The translations under genes and the position numbers were made by a program. Positions 1-8,664 of a DNA stretch of 43,796 nucleotides are shown here, piece by piece. The DNA lies in contig NZ_KB233226.1 in NCBI RefSeq assembly GCF_000314855.2, forward strand, positions 132,438 to 176,233, read 5' to 3'. Each line of letters starts with the position of its first letter. Position 1 is the first letter of the stretch. The notes below the pieces were generated by a model. The model had not been told where the DNA came from. It searched no databases and saw only the letters and a program-made list of their open reading frames with translations. This stretch comes from Providencia burhodogranariea DSM 19968 (GTDB lineage: Bacteria > Pseudomonadota > Gammaproteobacteria > Enterobacterales > Enterobacteriaceae).

Positions 1-87
1 AGTGCTGATGATGAAACGGTAAATTATGAAAGTGACGTTAATATCATGGCTAAATTTTGTTTAAGTTTCCGTGGTAAAAAATTATGA
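1..87 (+). CDS. C-terminal end of an unidentified protein (cut by window start)
   Basis: Reading frame 1 is open from the first base of the window to a TGA at 85-87, giving 28 residues that end in SFRGKKL. The stop overlaps the ATG of the next gene as ATGA, the usual sign of translational coupling, so this is probably the true end of a gene in the same transcript as the XRE regulator. In Proteus mirabilis the regulator gene mrpJ follows the tip-adhesin gene mrpH at the end of the mrp operon. By analogy this could be the end of a fimbrial gene of a preceding operon, but 28 residues are too few to assign a family. Confidence 0.5.
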   Translation, partial: SADDETVNYESDVNIMAKFCLSFRGKKL

Positions 88-497
88 GTGATAAAATAAA
101 ACCCAATATAGATAATTTCCAAAAGATATTGACCGAGCTCATTGGTTTCGAGTTACACAATATCAGAAAAGAAAAAGGTCTTAGCGGTAGTAAGCTAGCA
201 AAAAAATTAAAATTATCTCAACAACAAATATCTCGCTATGAAAGAGGAGAATGCAGCATTAGTTGTGGAACATTATTTTTAATATTATTTCACTTAGAAA
301 CGAATCCAGTGGTATTTCTTAGGAAGATTACCTTGGCACTAAATGAATCTCATCCAAAGGCTATTTCATATCTTTATGATGCCGATATGTCACTGGAAAA
401 AAAGGATGATTTTAATTATTTATTTCATAAAGAAACAGAAATACTCCTAAATTCGTCTTTAAAAAATAATAAGTCGACACTGAATTTTGATAGGTAG
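84..497 (+). CDS. XRE-family helix-turn-helix regulator, MrpJ-like
   Basis: This 137-residue cytoplasmic DNA-binding protein has an HTH_3/Cro-CI domain at about residues 22-77 (LAKKLKLSQQQISRYERGE carries the recognition helix), followed by a polar C-terminal tail with no recognised domain. Small XRE proteins beside fimbrial operons in Morganellaceae are of the MrpJ type, which in Proteus represses flagellar genes while fimbriae are made. That role is inferred here from size and position only. The start overlaps the upstream stop as ATGA and has only a weak ribosome site, consistent with coupling. The major pilin gene begins 65 bases downstream, so the protein may either close a previous fimbrial operon or open the next one. 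Confidence 0.8.
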   Translation: MSDKIKPNIDNFQKILTELIGFELHNIRKEKGLSGSKLAKKLKLSQQQISRYERGECSISCGTLFLILFHLETNPVVFLRKITLALNESHPKAISYLYDADMSLEKKDDFNYLFHKETEILLNSSLKNNKSTLNFDR

Positions 498-512
498 TTT
501 ATTTAAAAAAAC

Positions 513-529
513 ATCCAGAAAAACTGGAT
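513..529 (+). other. Short hairpin between regulator and pilin gene
   Basis: A six-base-pair stem (ATCCAG/CTGGAT) with an AAAAA loop lies in the 65-base gap upstream of the pilin gene. No U-tract follows, so it is a weak candidate for an attenuator or RNA-stability element rather than a clear terminator. Confidence 0.3.
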
Positions 530-562
530 AATCATGTAGTCATATACTTAGACGAGGTCCAA

Positions 563-1126
563 ATGAAAAAAGTATTTTTAGCAGCATTAATTTCTGCCGC
601 TATTGCATCTCCAGCACTCGCTGATCAAGGGCATGGTAAAGTAACATTTAAAGGTGAAATTATTGACGCGCCATGCTCAATAAGCTCAGATTCAATCGAC
701 CAAACAGTATGGCTAGGCCAAATTGCAAACTCCGTTTTAGCTAATGGTGGAACATCGACTGCTAAACAATTTAATATTGAATTAGAAGATTGTGTATTCC
801 CTAAAGATGCAGACGACAAAGTATATAACGATAAAGTTAGTATTACTTTCAGTGGTTCAAGCGCAGGTTTTAACCCTAAACTATTAGGTGTTACTGGCTT
901 AGATGCAACCGACCCTACTATCGCAGGTAACGTCGGTATTCAATTAACTGATACCAATGGTAAAGCTCTAGATATGGGTGTTGCTACATCCCAAGAACAC
1001 CAATTACAAGCAGGTGATAACACACTACGCTATAGCGCATATGTTCAAGGTGCTAGCGTCGATGTAGATAAAATTCCTTTAGGTAAATTTGAAGGCGTAA
1101 CTAACTTTACCCTAGCTTATAACTAA
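563..1126 (+). CDS. Major fimbrial subunit (MrpA-like pilin)
   Basis: This 187-residue secreted pilin has a Sec signal peptide at residues 1-21, probably cleaved after SPALA, then the hallmarks of type 1/P-type pilins: an N-terminal donor strand (GKVTFKGEIIDAPCSI), two cysteines about 40 residues apart (near residues 38 and 77) that should form the conserved disulfide, and a C-terminal strand ending FTLAYN. It should be carried by the periplasmic chaperone and polymerised through the usher into the fimbrial shaft. The choice as major subunit rests on its first position, its strong MrpA-like character and the stable hairpin right after the gene. A good ribosome site (acgagg) precedes the ATG. 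Confidence 0.9.
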   Translation: MKKVFLAALISAAIASPALADQGHGKVTFKGEIIDAPCSISSDSIDQTVWLGQIANSVLANGGTSTAKQFNIELEDCVFPKDADDKVYNDKVSITFSGSSAGFNPKLLGVTGLDATDPTIAGNVGIQLTDTNGKALDMGVATSQEHQLQAGDNTLRYSAYVQGASVDVDKIPLGKFEGVTNFTLAYN

Positions 1127-1138
1127 TTGATTAGTGTA

Positions 1139-1161
1139 AGAGGAATACATGCTATTCCTCT
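1139..1161 (+). terminator. Hairpin after major pilin gene (partial terminator or mRNA stabiliser)
   Basis: A perfect nine-base-pair stem (AGAGGAATA/TATTCCTCT) with a CATGC loop follows the pilin stop within 15 bases and lacks a long U-tract. Hairpins in this position in pap- and mrp-type operons let the major pilin be made in excess of downstream assembly genes, by partial termination or by protecting the upstream RNA. That function is inferred here. Confidence 0.55.
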
Positions 1162-1191
1162 ATTCATTGTCTAATTAAATAAGAGGTTAAA

Positions 1192-1737
1192 GTGAAAGGA
1201 TTGACCTATTTGCAACAAAATGCATATTTCCTATTTCTTATCGCATTATTTTTCCCAACTAAGATATTCGCATCAAATCATGGATGGGGAAAAGTCACCA
1301 TGAATGGGGAAATAGTTGATACTGCTTGTGCAATAGATATTGGCTCAAGGGATCAGACCATTAACCTAGGGGTACTTCCTACTAGTTATATTCGCGAAGT
1401 AGGGAAAGGCCCCATAAAAGAATTTGATATTAAACTTATCGATTGTCGCTGGGAAAGATTTTCAAAAGATAATAATGAATGGAATTCACTGGAAGTCACA
1501 TTTGATGGCCCATCTGAAGGTAATTATTTTTCCCTTTCCGGTGAAGCAAAAGGCGTCCAATTAGCTTTGCATGATAAAGCCGGATATTCCATTATTCCAG
1601 GAAAAGCATTAACCGCAGTTGGTATTACACCTGGAACAATGATACTGAGATACCAAATGCAGTTAGTCACCAATTATCACCCTGTTAAACCTGGTAATTA
1701 CCAAACCTTATTACGTTTCAAGGTTGATTATTATTAG
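1192..1737 (+). CDS. Minor fimbrial subunit (MrpB-like pilin)
   Basis: This 181-residue pilin-fold protein starts at GTG with an aagagg ribosome site seven bases upstream. A signal peptide covers about residues 1-27 (ending in FASNHG), followed by GKVTMNGEIVDTACAID with the first disulfide cysteine and a second in IKLIDCRW. It lies between the major pilin and usher genes, the position of mrpB in Proteus, where the product is thought to be a shaft-terminating or anchoring subunit. The C-terminus (FKVDYY) keeps the alternating hydrophobic strand with penultimate tyrosine recognised by PapD-type chaperones. Its precise role in this fimbria is inferred from position. Confidence 0.85.
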   Translation: MKGLTYLQQNAYFLFLIALFFPTKIFASNHGWGKVTMNGEIVDTACAIDIGSRDQTINLGVLPTSYIREVGKGPIKEFDIKLIDCRWERFSKDNNEWNSLEVTFDGPSEGNYFSLSGEAKGVQLALHDKAGYSIIPGKALTAVGITPGTMILRYQMQLVTNYHPVKPGNYQTLLRFKVDYY

Positions 1738-1774
1738 TTCCAAAAACTAGATTGGTATTTTAGGGATGTTTTTT

Positions 1775-4318
1775 ATGTTTTTTAAACAACACAGAGTTAA
1801 TATAATAACTGCTACCTTAATGATTGTATTTGGTTCATTGCCATCTCAGTTACATGCTGCGGATGTTATGCAATTCAATACAGAATTATTCGATCTAGAA
1901 GACAAAAAAAACATCGATATAAAGCAATTTTCTCGTGCAGGTTACATTATGCCGGGAGTTTATCCGCTTAAAGTACAATTAAATAATGATACTCTACCTG
2001 AACAACGATTTTCATTTTATGCACCTGATGAAGATCCTGAGGGTAGCCTTGTTTGTATTTCCCCAGAACAAGTTCAACAATTAGGCTTAACCGCTGGCGC
2101 ACTAAAAGAAATCTCTTGGTGGCATAATGGTGAATGTTTAAATTTATCCAGTTTACCGGGGCTTCAAGCCAGGGGAGATTTATCGGATACCACATTGCAT
2201 CTAAGTATTCCTCAAGCTTATTTAGAATATCGAACAGAAAATTGGGATCCCCCTTCTCTTTGGGATGAAGGTATTTCCGGTATTATTTTTGATTACAATA
2301 TTAATGCCAGATCAAACCGCCCTCATGATAATAAAAATAATTACAATGTGACCGCAAATGGTGTCGCTGGGGTAAACCTGGGTGCTTGGCGTATGAGGGG
2401 GGACTGGCAAGGTCGGCTACAACATGAAACAGGTTCAGGAAAAGAAACTGAACGCGATTTTCAATGGAGCAGATTATATATTTATAAAGCATTAACCAGC
2501 TTGAGTGCAAAGCTAACATTAGGGGAAGATTATTTAAATACAGATTTGTTTGATAGCTTCAGGTTCACTGGGATCAGTTTACGTTCTGATATATTAATGC
2601 TTCCCCCAAATTTACGCGGCTATGCGCCAGAAATAACAGGTGTCGCAAGCACAAATGCCACTGTTATTATCAGCCAACAAGGTCGTATTATTTATCAAGA
2701 GCAAGTTGCTGCTGGGCCATTTCGTATTCAAAACTTAAGCGATGCAACAAGCGGAAAGCTAGATGTTAAAATTGAAGAGCAGGATGGCTCTGTACAGGAA
2801 TATCAAGTTGAAACAGCTAGTATCCCTTATTTAACACGCCCAGGGTCGGTACGCTACAAATTAGCAATGGGTCGACCTTCTGATATGGATCATCATGTGC
2901 AAGGAGGTACTTTTGCGAGTGGTGAAATGTCTTGGGGAGTTACTAATGGTTGGTCGTTGTTAGGTGGGTCATTAAACAGCCAAGATTATAATGCCTTTAA
3001 CATCGGTGTTGGCCGTGACCTATTGGTATTTGGTGCACTATCTTTTGATATAACACACTCTATTGCAAATATTGATAATGATAATGATAATGATAAAAGG
3101 CTATCAGGTAGCTCATATAGAATAAACTATTCAAAGCGTTTTGATGATTATGATAGCCAAGTGCAATTTGCAGGATATCGATTTTCTGAGCGTAACTTTA
3201 TGACAGTTACTGATTTTCTTTCTGCAAAAGAATCAGGTGAGCGTCATGGCAGTAATAAAGAAATGTATGTTATTTCTTTAAATAAAAACTTTAAAGATGC
3301 AAGGCTAAGTGCTTATTTAAACTATTCTCACCAAACATATTGGGATAAGCCTGAAAGTAACCGATATAACTTAATGCTAACTAAAACGACTGACTTTAGT
3401 AACTTTAAAAATATCAATATTTCTTTATCTGCCTATCGTAATGAATATAACGATATCAATGATAATGGCTTTTATATTTCGGCATCAATGCCATGGGGTA
3501 ACGGTGCAAATATAGGTTATTCATTACAGTCAACTCGTGATGATACAGTTAACCGTGCCACTTATTACGACAAATTTGACGATAGAACTAGTTACCAAGT
3601 CAGTGCAGGCTCAACGAATAAAGGTGGCACTGCTAGTACTTATATCACGCACTATGGTGATAATGCCAAATTAACAGCAAATGCGAGTTATATTCATAAT
3701 AATTACACATCATTTGGTTTAGGCGCGCAAGGCGGTATTACGATGACTTTTAATGGTGCTGATATACATCGTATTTCAACGATTGGTGGAACTCGTTTAC
3801 TTATTGATACTGATGGTGTTGCAAATATTCCGGTTAAAGATCGTGGAATACCTATTACTTCAAATCAATTTGGTAAGGTTGTCGTTCCTGATATTAATAG
3901 CTATTACCGCAGTAAAGTAAAAGTTGATTTGAATAGTTTACCAAATAATGCAGAAGTTACAGATTCAATTGTTCAAGCTACTCTAACCGAGGGTGCTATC
4001 GGATATCGTAAATTTAATGTGTTATCAGGTGAAAAGATGATGCTTTCAATAAGAATGTCTGATGGATCATCTCCGCCATTTGGTTCTCAAATTATTAATT
4101 CAAAAGGACAAGAAACCGGAATAGTGACAGATGCTGGATATGCTTATATCAGTGGTATCAAACCAGATGAAATCATGGGAATAAAATGGGGTGGAGAATC
4201 CCAATGTGAAATTCACTTCCCTGATAACTTAAATGAAATTAATCAAGGCCTCTTTATTCCTTGTAAGCCATTAACAAACACACGTATTGAAACGAATAAT
4301 AATTCTGTCAAAGAGTAA
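1775..4318 (+). CDS. Fimbrial outer-membrane usher (PapC/MrpC family)
   Basis: This usher of about 847 residues is the outer-membrane pore that receives chaperone-subunit complexes and threads the growing fimbria to the surface. After a signal peptide (to SQLHA) comes the N-terminal chaperone-binding domain (FNTELFDL, then two cysteines), the beta-barrel with plug, and C-terminal domains ending with a cysteine pair (CEIHFPD...FIPC). The length is normal for the family. An ATG three codons further upstream (1766) is in frame, but the second ATG at 1775 is better spaced from the tagggat ribosome site, so I place the start there. The chaperone gene begins immediately after the stop, as expected for a coupled chaperone/usher pair. 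Confidence 0.93.
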   Translation: MFFKQHRVNIITATLMIVFGSLPSQLHAADVMQFNTELFDLEDKKNIDIKQFSRAGYIMPGVYPLKVQLNNDTLPEQRFSFYAPDEDPEGSLVCISPEQVQQLGLTAGALKEISWWHNGECLNLSSLPGLQARGDLSDTTLHLSIPQAYLEYRTENWDPPSLWDEGISGIIFDYNINARSNRPHDNKNNYNVTANGVAGVNLGAWRMRGDWQGRLQHETGSGKETERDFQWSRLYIYKALTSLSAKLTLGEDYLNTDLFDSFRFTGISLRSDILMLPPNLRGYAPEITGVASTNATVIISQQGRIIYQEQVAAGPFRIQNLSDATSGKLDVKIEEQDGSVQEYQVETASIPYLTRPGSVRYKLAMGRPSDMDHHVQGGTFASGEMSWGVTNGWSLLGGSLNSQDYNAFNIGVGRDLLVFGALSFDITHSIANIDNDNDNDKRLSGSSYRINYSKRFDDYDSQVQFAGYRFSERNFMTVTDFLSAKESGERHGSNKEMYVISLNKNFKDARLSAYLNYSHQTYWDKPESNRYNLMLTKTTDFSNFKNINISLSAYRNEYNDINDNGFYISASMPWGNGANIGYSLQSTRDDTVNRATYYDKFDDRTSYQVSAGSTNKGGTASTYITHYGDNAKLTANASYIHNNYTSFGLGAQGGITMTFNGADIHRISTIGGTRLLIDTDGVANIPVKDRGIPITSNQFGKVVVPDINSYYRSKVKVDLNSLPNNAEVTDSIVQATLTEGAIGYRKFNVLSGEKMMLSIRMSDGSSPPFGSQIINSKGQETGIVTDAGYAYISGIKPDEIMGIKWGGESQCEIHFPDNLNEINQGLFIPCKPLTNTRIETNNNSVKE

Positions 4319-4323
4319 TAGTG

Positions 4324-5073
4324 ATGAGAAAATCAATCAATTTATATATCAGTACAATTTTATTAAGTAGCTTTGTTAGTGGTAGCGCTTTCTCTGCCAT
4401 TGCCTTGGATAGAACTCGCATCGTATTTAATGGCGATCAAAAATCAGTATCATTAACAATTACCAATAAAAATAATCAGCTTCCTTATCTTGCTCAAGGT
4501 TGGGTTGAAAACAGTCAAGGGCAGAAGATCACCTCTCCATTTGCGGTGTTGCCGCCAGTACAACGAGTGGAGCCAGAAAAATCAACCCAAGTACGAATTG
4601 AAGCTCTACCTGAAATAGCAACTCTTCCACAAGATAGAGAGAGTATTTATTACTTTAACTTAAGGGAAATTCCACCTAAAAGTGATAAACCTAATGTATT
4701 GCAGCTCGCATTACAAAGTAAAATAAAACTATTCTATCGCCCTACAGGCATACTATTAAATGAAACTGAGATGCTTAATAATCCTTGGCAAGAAAAAATG
4801 CAATTAATGCGTAAAGGTGATCAGTTTATCGTTAAAAACCCAACACCTTTTTTTATTACTGTTATCGGTGCGGCAGCAACTAAAAACTCTCCTGTTAATA
4901 GACAATTTCAAGCAATCATGATCGCACCCTTTGGTGAAGAAAATCTTGGTGTTACAAGTTCAACATTAGGCCAGAGCCCTGTTCTTACCTATATTAATGA
5001 CTATGGTGGCCGACCAAAATTACAATTTAAATGTCTAGCAGATATTTGCCAAACAATTCCTGATACTAAATAG
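4324..5073 (+). CDS. Periplasmic fimbrial chaperone (PapD/MrpD family)
   Basis: This 249-residue PapD-like chaperone has a signal peptide ending near SAFSA. Its first immunoglobulin-like domain begins ALDRTRIVFNGDQKSVSL, with the conserved F1-G1 hairpin region and a lysine/arginine subunit-anchoring region, and contains the family signature around YYFNLREIPP. The second domain has a disulfide pair near the C-terminus (CLADIC). It binds pilin subunits as they leave the Sec machinery and completes their fold by donor-strand complementation. A GTG (4321) immediately precedes the ATG at 4324; I prefer the ATG because aagag lies about ten bases upstream. The gap to the usher stop is only a few bases. 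Confidence 0.93.
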   Translation: MRKSINLYISTILLSSFVSGSAFSAIALDRTRIVFNGDQKSVSLTITNKNNQLPYLAQGWVENSQGQKITSPFAVLPPVQRVEPEKSTQVRIEALPEIATLPQDRESIYYFNLREIPPKSDKPNVLQLALQSKIKLFYRPTGILLNETEMLNNPWQEKMQLMRKGDQFIVKNPTPFFITVIGAAATKNSPVNRQFQAIMIAPFGEENLGVTSSTLGQSPVLTYINDYGGRPKLQFKCLADICQTIPDTK

Positions 5074-5084
5074 TGAGGTGAGAT

Positions 5085-5693
5085 ATGATTGAAAAAAAAG
5101 GTCTTACTTTATTACTAGCTTTAATCCTCTTGCCATCTGCTCATGCTATATCAAGTAGTAACCTATTATACAATGCTGATGGTAATTGGGATGTCGAAGG
5201 AGCTAATGGCCGAATTTTCGTTTATGGCTCATTAACAGAAAGCGCTTGCCGTTTATCAATGAATTCAGCTTTCCAAACTGTTGATATTGGAAATATTGAA
5301 AGCGCAACATTAAAAAAAGTAGGCGATCATGGACACAAAACTCCAATAAACATAGAGTTGACTGATTGTATTGAAACACCAACGTTGATACGAAATGATA
5401 AAACAGGTAATGCCATATGGAGCACTTCACAACCAGGTTTTAAAATACATTTTTTATCGCCAACTGTTCCTTTTAAACCTAATTTAGCTCAAGTTGAAGG
5501 TGTAACAGGAATTGGTTTACTAATTACCAATCAACAAGGAAAAGAAATTGAATTTGGCGAAAATAGTGTTCCTGAATTAATTTTTCCTGGAAATAATCTT
5601 TTAACATATTACGTTTCTCCAGTCAGAACAGCTGAAGCATTTCAAGCTGGTACGTATCGAAGCATCATTTCTTTTCAAATAACTTATGAGTAA
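5085..5693 (+). CDS. Minor fimbrial subunit (MrpE-like)
   Basis: This 202-residue secreted protein has a signal peptide of about 21 residues (ending SAHA) and the pilin pattern of a cysteine in GSLTESACRLSM and a second in IELTDCIE, followed by the C-terminal chaperone-recognition strand (IISFQITYE). A strong ribosome site (gaggtgag) precedes the ATG, and the gene follows the chaperone gene by 11 bases, so all are probably on one mRNA. Its place after the chaperone matches minor tip subunits such as MrpE or PapE/F. The insert around residues 100-130 is longer than in the shaft pilin. The subunit's position in the fibre is inferred. Confidence 0.82.
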   Translation: MIEKKGLTLLLALILLPSAHAISSSNLLYNADGNWDVEGANGRIFVYGSLTESACRLSMNSAFQTVDIGNIESATLKKVGDHGHKTPINIELTDCIETPTLIRNDKTGNAIWSTSQPGFKIHFLSPTVPFKPNLAQVEGVTGIGLLITNQQGKEIEFGENSVPELIFPGNNLLTYYVSPVRTAEAFQAGTYRSIISFQITYE

Positions 5694-5736
5694 ATTTATT
5701 AGTGAAGCTGAGATAGTATTGAAAGGAAAATAGACT

Positions 5737-6300
5737 ATGAAAAAATCAAATATTAATAATTACTTTAAAAAAACAATACTAACGATGCTATTTTTTTTAT
5801 TATTTCCATCTTTTTTAAGTTTTTCAAAAAATGGCCAAATTGGTGAAATAAAAATCCGGGGATTATTAGTTGCTGAAGCATGCACAGTTAGACCCGGAGA
5901 TGAAAATATTATTGTCGAGTTTGGTAATATTGTAGATAAATACATCTATATTAATCAAAAAACACCATTAGAACAATTCAATATTCATTTAGATGATTGT
6001 GATAATAGCATATTCAATACTGTCACTGTTAAATTTGAAGGGACAGAAAACCCTAATTTACCCGGTTTGCTAGCCCTAGATAACGCTAGCATGGCTTCAG
6101 GAATTGGAATTGAACTATTTGAAAATAGCGGAAAAAACATTCCTATCAATAGTCTTACATCTACATATAGACTAGAAAATGGGACAAATATATTAAGTTT
6201 TAACGCTAATGTTCAAGGAGAACCAAATGCAATTAAAAATAAAAGTATTGGTTTAGGATATTTTACTGCAACAGCGGTATTTAATTTAATTTACGATTAA
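5737..6300 (+). CDS. Minor fimbrial subunit (MrpF-like)
   Basis: This 187-residue pilin-fold protein has a lysine-rich, very hydrophobic signal peptide (residues 1 to about 30), then GEIKIRGLLVAEACTVRPG with the first cysteine and FNIHLDDCDN with the second. The C-terminus (FTATAVFNLIYD) carries the chaperone-recognition strand. It sits directly before the adhesin gene, the usual place for the tip adapter that joins adhesin to fibre (compare FimG, PapF and MrpF/G). The gap of 43 bases contains an aaagga ribosome site and no promoter I can identify. Confidence 0.82.
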   Translation: MKKSNINNYFKKTILTMLFFLLFPSFLSFSKNGQIGEIKIRGLLVAEACTVRPGDENIIVEFGNIVDKYIYINQKTPLEQFNIHLDDCDNSIFNTVTVKFEGTENPNLPGLLALDNASMASGIGIELFENSGKNIPINSLTSTYRLENGTNILSFNANVQGEPNAIKNKSIGLGYFTATAVFNLIYD

Positions 6301-6315
6301 GGCATAGAAAAAACA

Positions 6316-7317
6316 ATGAGAATATTTACTCTATTTCTAATGATTATGTTATTTTCATCTCCTCTTTATGCCTTTGTATGCAAAACAAATGAAGGACAAG
6401 AAGTTGGGGGCGGCACGCAAAGTATTAATGATGTCCCTATAGATAACGATATTTTCGCAGTGCCAAATCGTATTAACGAATTCGCTGATGTTAGTGATTT
6501 TATGAGTTGTCGAAATGAGGCACCTAGTTCTTATGTAGACTATTTAAATGTAACAGGTGCAGATTTAGGTCCTACATTTAAAAATAATCCCGAGCTAAAA
6601 GCAGGTGTTGTCATTAGAGGAAATTATTATTTAGCCCCTTTTAGTGGTCGGGAAATTTCTGTTTTTAGGCTAACCTCTGCGACTGAGCGCCTACAAATAA
6701 AATTATATTTACAAGTTAATACTAAACCAACCCCATCTGTTTTAGTCAGAAAAGGGGATCTATTAATGACATTAAATCTGCATAAATACGCTACCTTTGT
6801 CGGAAGTAATAATCAAATTGACCATGCCTATTTCACATGGAATTTTTATGCAGGTAATGATGTTATTGTCGGAACAGGTACATGTGATATAAATAATAAT
6901 CAAATTATTATAGTCGATTTTGAAACAGTGAATGCATCCGGTATTTCTACGGTCGGTAGTGCTAGCCGCTTTCAGCGTAATGTAGAAATAAGTTATCGCT
7001 GTGAAGATAACAACCTAACAACGCCGATAAAAATGACATTAAGTGGTGATACATCAACATTTTCATCAGATGCTTTATTGGTCCGTACAGGAGATATTGG
7101 CAGTTCAGGGGCGATCATGCCCGGCTTGGGGGTTGAAATATATCGTCAAGGAGGACGTATATCACCAATGAATGGGAGCTTTAATTCACAAATTACAAAT
7201 GGACAAGGTAAAGACACATTGATGTTTGCATTAGTCAAAAAACAAAACTTAGCTAAAACTGATCTGATTGAAGGTCAATTTAATTCCGCCGCAACTATTA
7301 TTATGTCTACACCATAG
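6316..7317 (+). CDS. Two-domain fimbrial tip adhesin (FimH-type architecture)
   Basis: At 333 residues this is far longer than a pilin. A signal peptide (to LYAF) is followed by an N-terminal domain of about 160 residues with two cysteines (near residues 22 and 64), and then by a pilin domain that begins GTCDINNNQIIIVDFETV, contains YRCEDNN as second cysteine, and ends in a short hydrophobic strand. This lectin-domain plus pilin-domain layout is that of FimH-class tip adhesins, and last position in the operon fits. The N-terminal domain is not one I can match to a known sugar specificity. The C-terminal pilin half resembles FimH/SfmH-type proteins, so the receptor is unknown. Confidence 0.82.
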   Translation: MRIFTLFLMIMLFSSPLYAFVCKTNEGQEVGGGTQSINDVPIDNDIFAVPNRINEFADVSDFMSCRNEAPSSYVDYLNVTGADLGPTFKNNPELKAGVVIRGNYYLAPFSGREISVFRLTSATERLQIKLYLQVNTKPTPSVLVRKGDLLMTLNLHKYATFVGSNNQIDHAYFTWNFYAGNDVIVGTGTCDINNNQIIIVDFETVNASGISTVGSASRFQRNVEISYRCEDNNLTTPIKMTLSGDTSTFSSDALLVRTGDIGSSGAIMPGLGVEIYRQGGRISPMNGSFNSQITNGQGKDTLMFALVKKQNLAKTDLIEGQFNSAATIIMSTP

Positions 7318-7376
7318 TACTTAATATCTCTTTAGTTCTGACAATATCTTTTAAGCAATAATCGACGGACTTCAAA

Positions 7377-7408
7377 TATCACTAGCCGGAGAATACCGGC
7401 TAGTGATA
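7377..7408. terminator. Bidirectional hairpin between adhesin and ugd genes
   Basis: A perfect 13-base-pair stem (TATCACTAGCCGG and its complement) with a six-base AGAATA loop lies between two convergent genes, 15 bases past the end of ugd and 60 past the adhesin stop. The symmetric stem fits a shared terminator, although the flanking U-tracts are poor. Confidence 0.65.
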
Positions 7409-7423
7409 ATAAAACTGACAAAC

Positions 7424-8590
7424 TTAGTCGCTACCAAAAAGATCTCGGGTATAAACTTTATCAGCAACATCCTCAAGCTCTGGCAGCATGCGGTTCGCCA
7501 AAATAATATCACTGTCGGCTTTAAACGCATCGAGGTCACGGTAAACTTTCGAGCGAAAGAATTCATCTTCTTTGAGCACAGGCTCATACACAATGACTTC
7601 AATCCCTTTCGCTTTAATGCGCTTCATGATCCCTTGAACGGATGACGCTCGGAAATTATCCGACCCCGCTTTCATGACCAAGCGATACACGCCAACTTTG
7701 CGCGGCGCTTTAGCAATAATCGAGTCTGAAATAAAGTCTTTACGGGTGCGGTTAGATTCAACAATTGCATTAATCAAGTTATTTGGCACATCGTCATAGT
7801 TAGCCAGCAATTGCTTGGTGTCTTTTGGTAGACAGTAGCCGCCATAACCGAATGATGGGTTGTTGTAGTGACTGCCAATACGCGGGTCTAACGAAACCCC
7901 CTCAATGATTTGGCGTGCATTCAAGCCACGGCTTTCTGCGTAGGTGTCTAGCTCATTGAAGTACGCGACACGCATGGCTAAATAGGTGTTTGCAAATAAT
8001 TTAATCGCCTCGGATTCTGTCCCATCGGTAAACAGAACAGGCACATCTTTTTTGATGGCCCCTTCAAGCAATAAGTCCGCAAATATTTGTGCACGTTCAG
8101 AACGTTCGCCAACCACAATTCGCGACGGATATAGGTTGTCATACAGAGCACGACCTTCACGTAAAAATTCTGGCGAGAAAATCACATTAGTATAGCCAAA
8201 TTCTTCACGCAAGCGCTCAGTAAAGCCAACCGGAATCGTCGACTTCACAATGATAGTGGCGCTTGGATTGATTTTTTGTACATCATGAATAACGGATTCA
8301 ACAGACTGAGTATTGAAGTAGTTGGTTTTCGGGTCATAGTCAGTTGGCGTTGCAACAATGACATAATCGGCGTGGGTATAAGCCTCAACTTTGTCTTCTG
8401 TCGCCCGGAAATTGAGTTTTTTTTCAGTTAAAAACTGTTCAATCTCCGTATCAATAATCGGTGATTGTTTGTTATTCAACATCGCTACTTTTTCAGCGAT
8501 GATATCAACCGCCACAACTTCATGGTGTTGTGACAGTAACATGGCGTTAGATAGGCCAACGTAGCCTGTACCAGCAATTGCTATTTTCAA
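7424..8590 (-). CDS. ugd: UDP-glucose 6-dehydrogenase
   Basis: This 388-residue cytoplasmic enzyme oxidises UDP-glucose to UDP-glucuronate with two NAD+. The Rossmann motif GTGYVGLS is at residues 7-14, the catalytic cysteine is in GGYCLPKD (Cys253), and the conserved [17 protein letters not shown] helix links the two domains. Its length is identical to that of E. coli Ugd. The next gene on the same strand encodes a UDP-glucuronate 4-epimerase, so the pair would give both UDP-GlcA and UDP-GalA for lipopolysaccharide core, O-antigen or capsule. In Enterobacterales UDP-GlcA also feeds 4-aminoarabinose modification of lipid A. The epimerase gene is upstream in the same direction with a 74-base gap. 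Confidence 0.96.
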   Translation of the reverse strand: MKIAIAGTGYVGLSNAMLLSQHHEVVAVDIIAEKVAMLNNKQSPIIDTEIEQFLTEKKLNFRATEDKVEAYTHADYVIVATPTDYDPKTNYFNTQSVESVIHDVQKINPSATIIVKSTIPVGFTERLREEFGYTNVIFSPEFLREGRALYDNLYPSRIVVGERSERAQIFADLLLEGAIKKDVPVLFTDGTESEAIKLFANTYLAMRVAYFNELDTYAESRGLNARQIIEGVSLDPRIGSHYNNPSFGYGGYCLPKDTKQLLANYDDVPNNLINAIVESNRTRKDFISDSIIAKAPRKVGVYRLVMKAGSDNFRASSVQGIMKRIKAKGIEVIVYEPVLKEDEFFRSKVYRDLDAFKADSDIILANRMLPELEDVADKVYTRDLFGSD

Positions 8591-8664
8591 AACTAACCTC
8601 TCAAATCCATTTTCGGATATTACAGGTGGTACTGCATCAATAATAAGTTACAGGTACGAATGTG

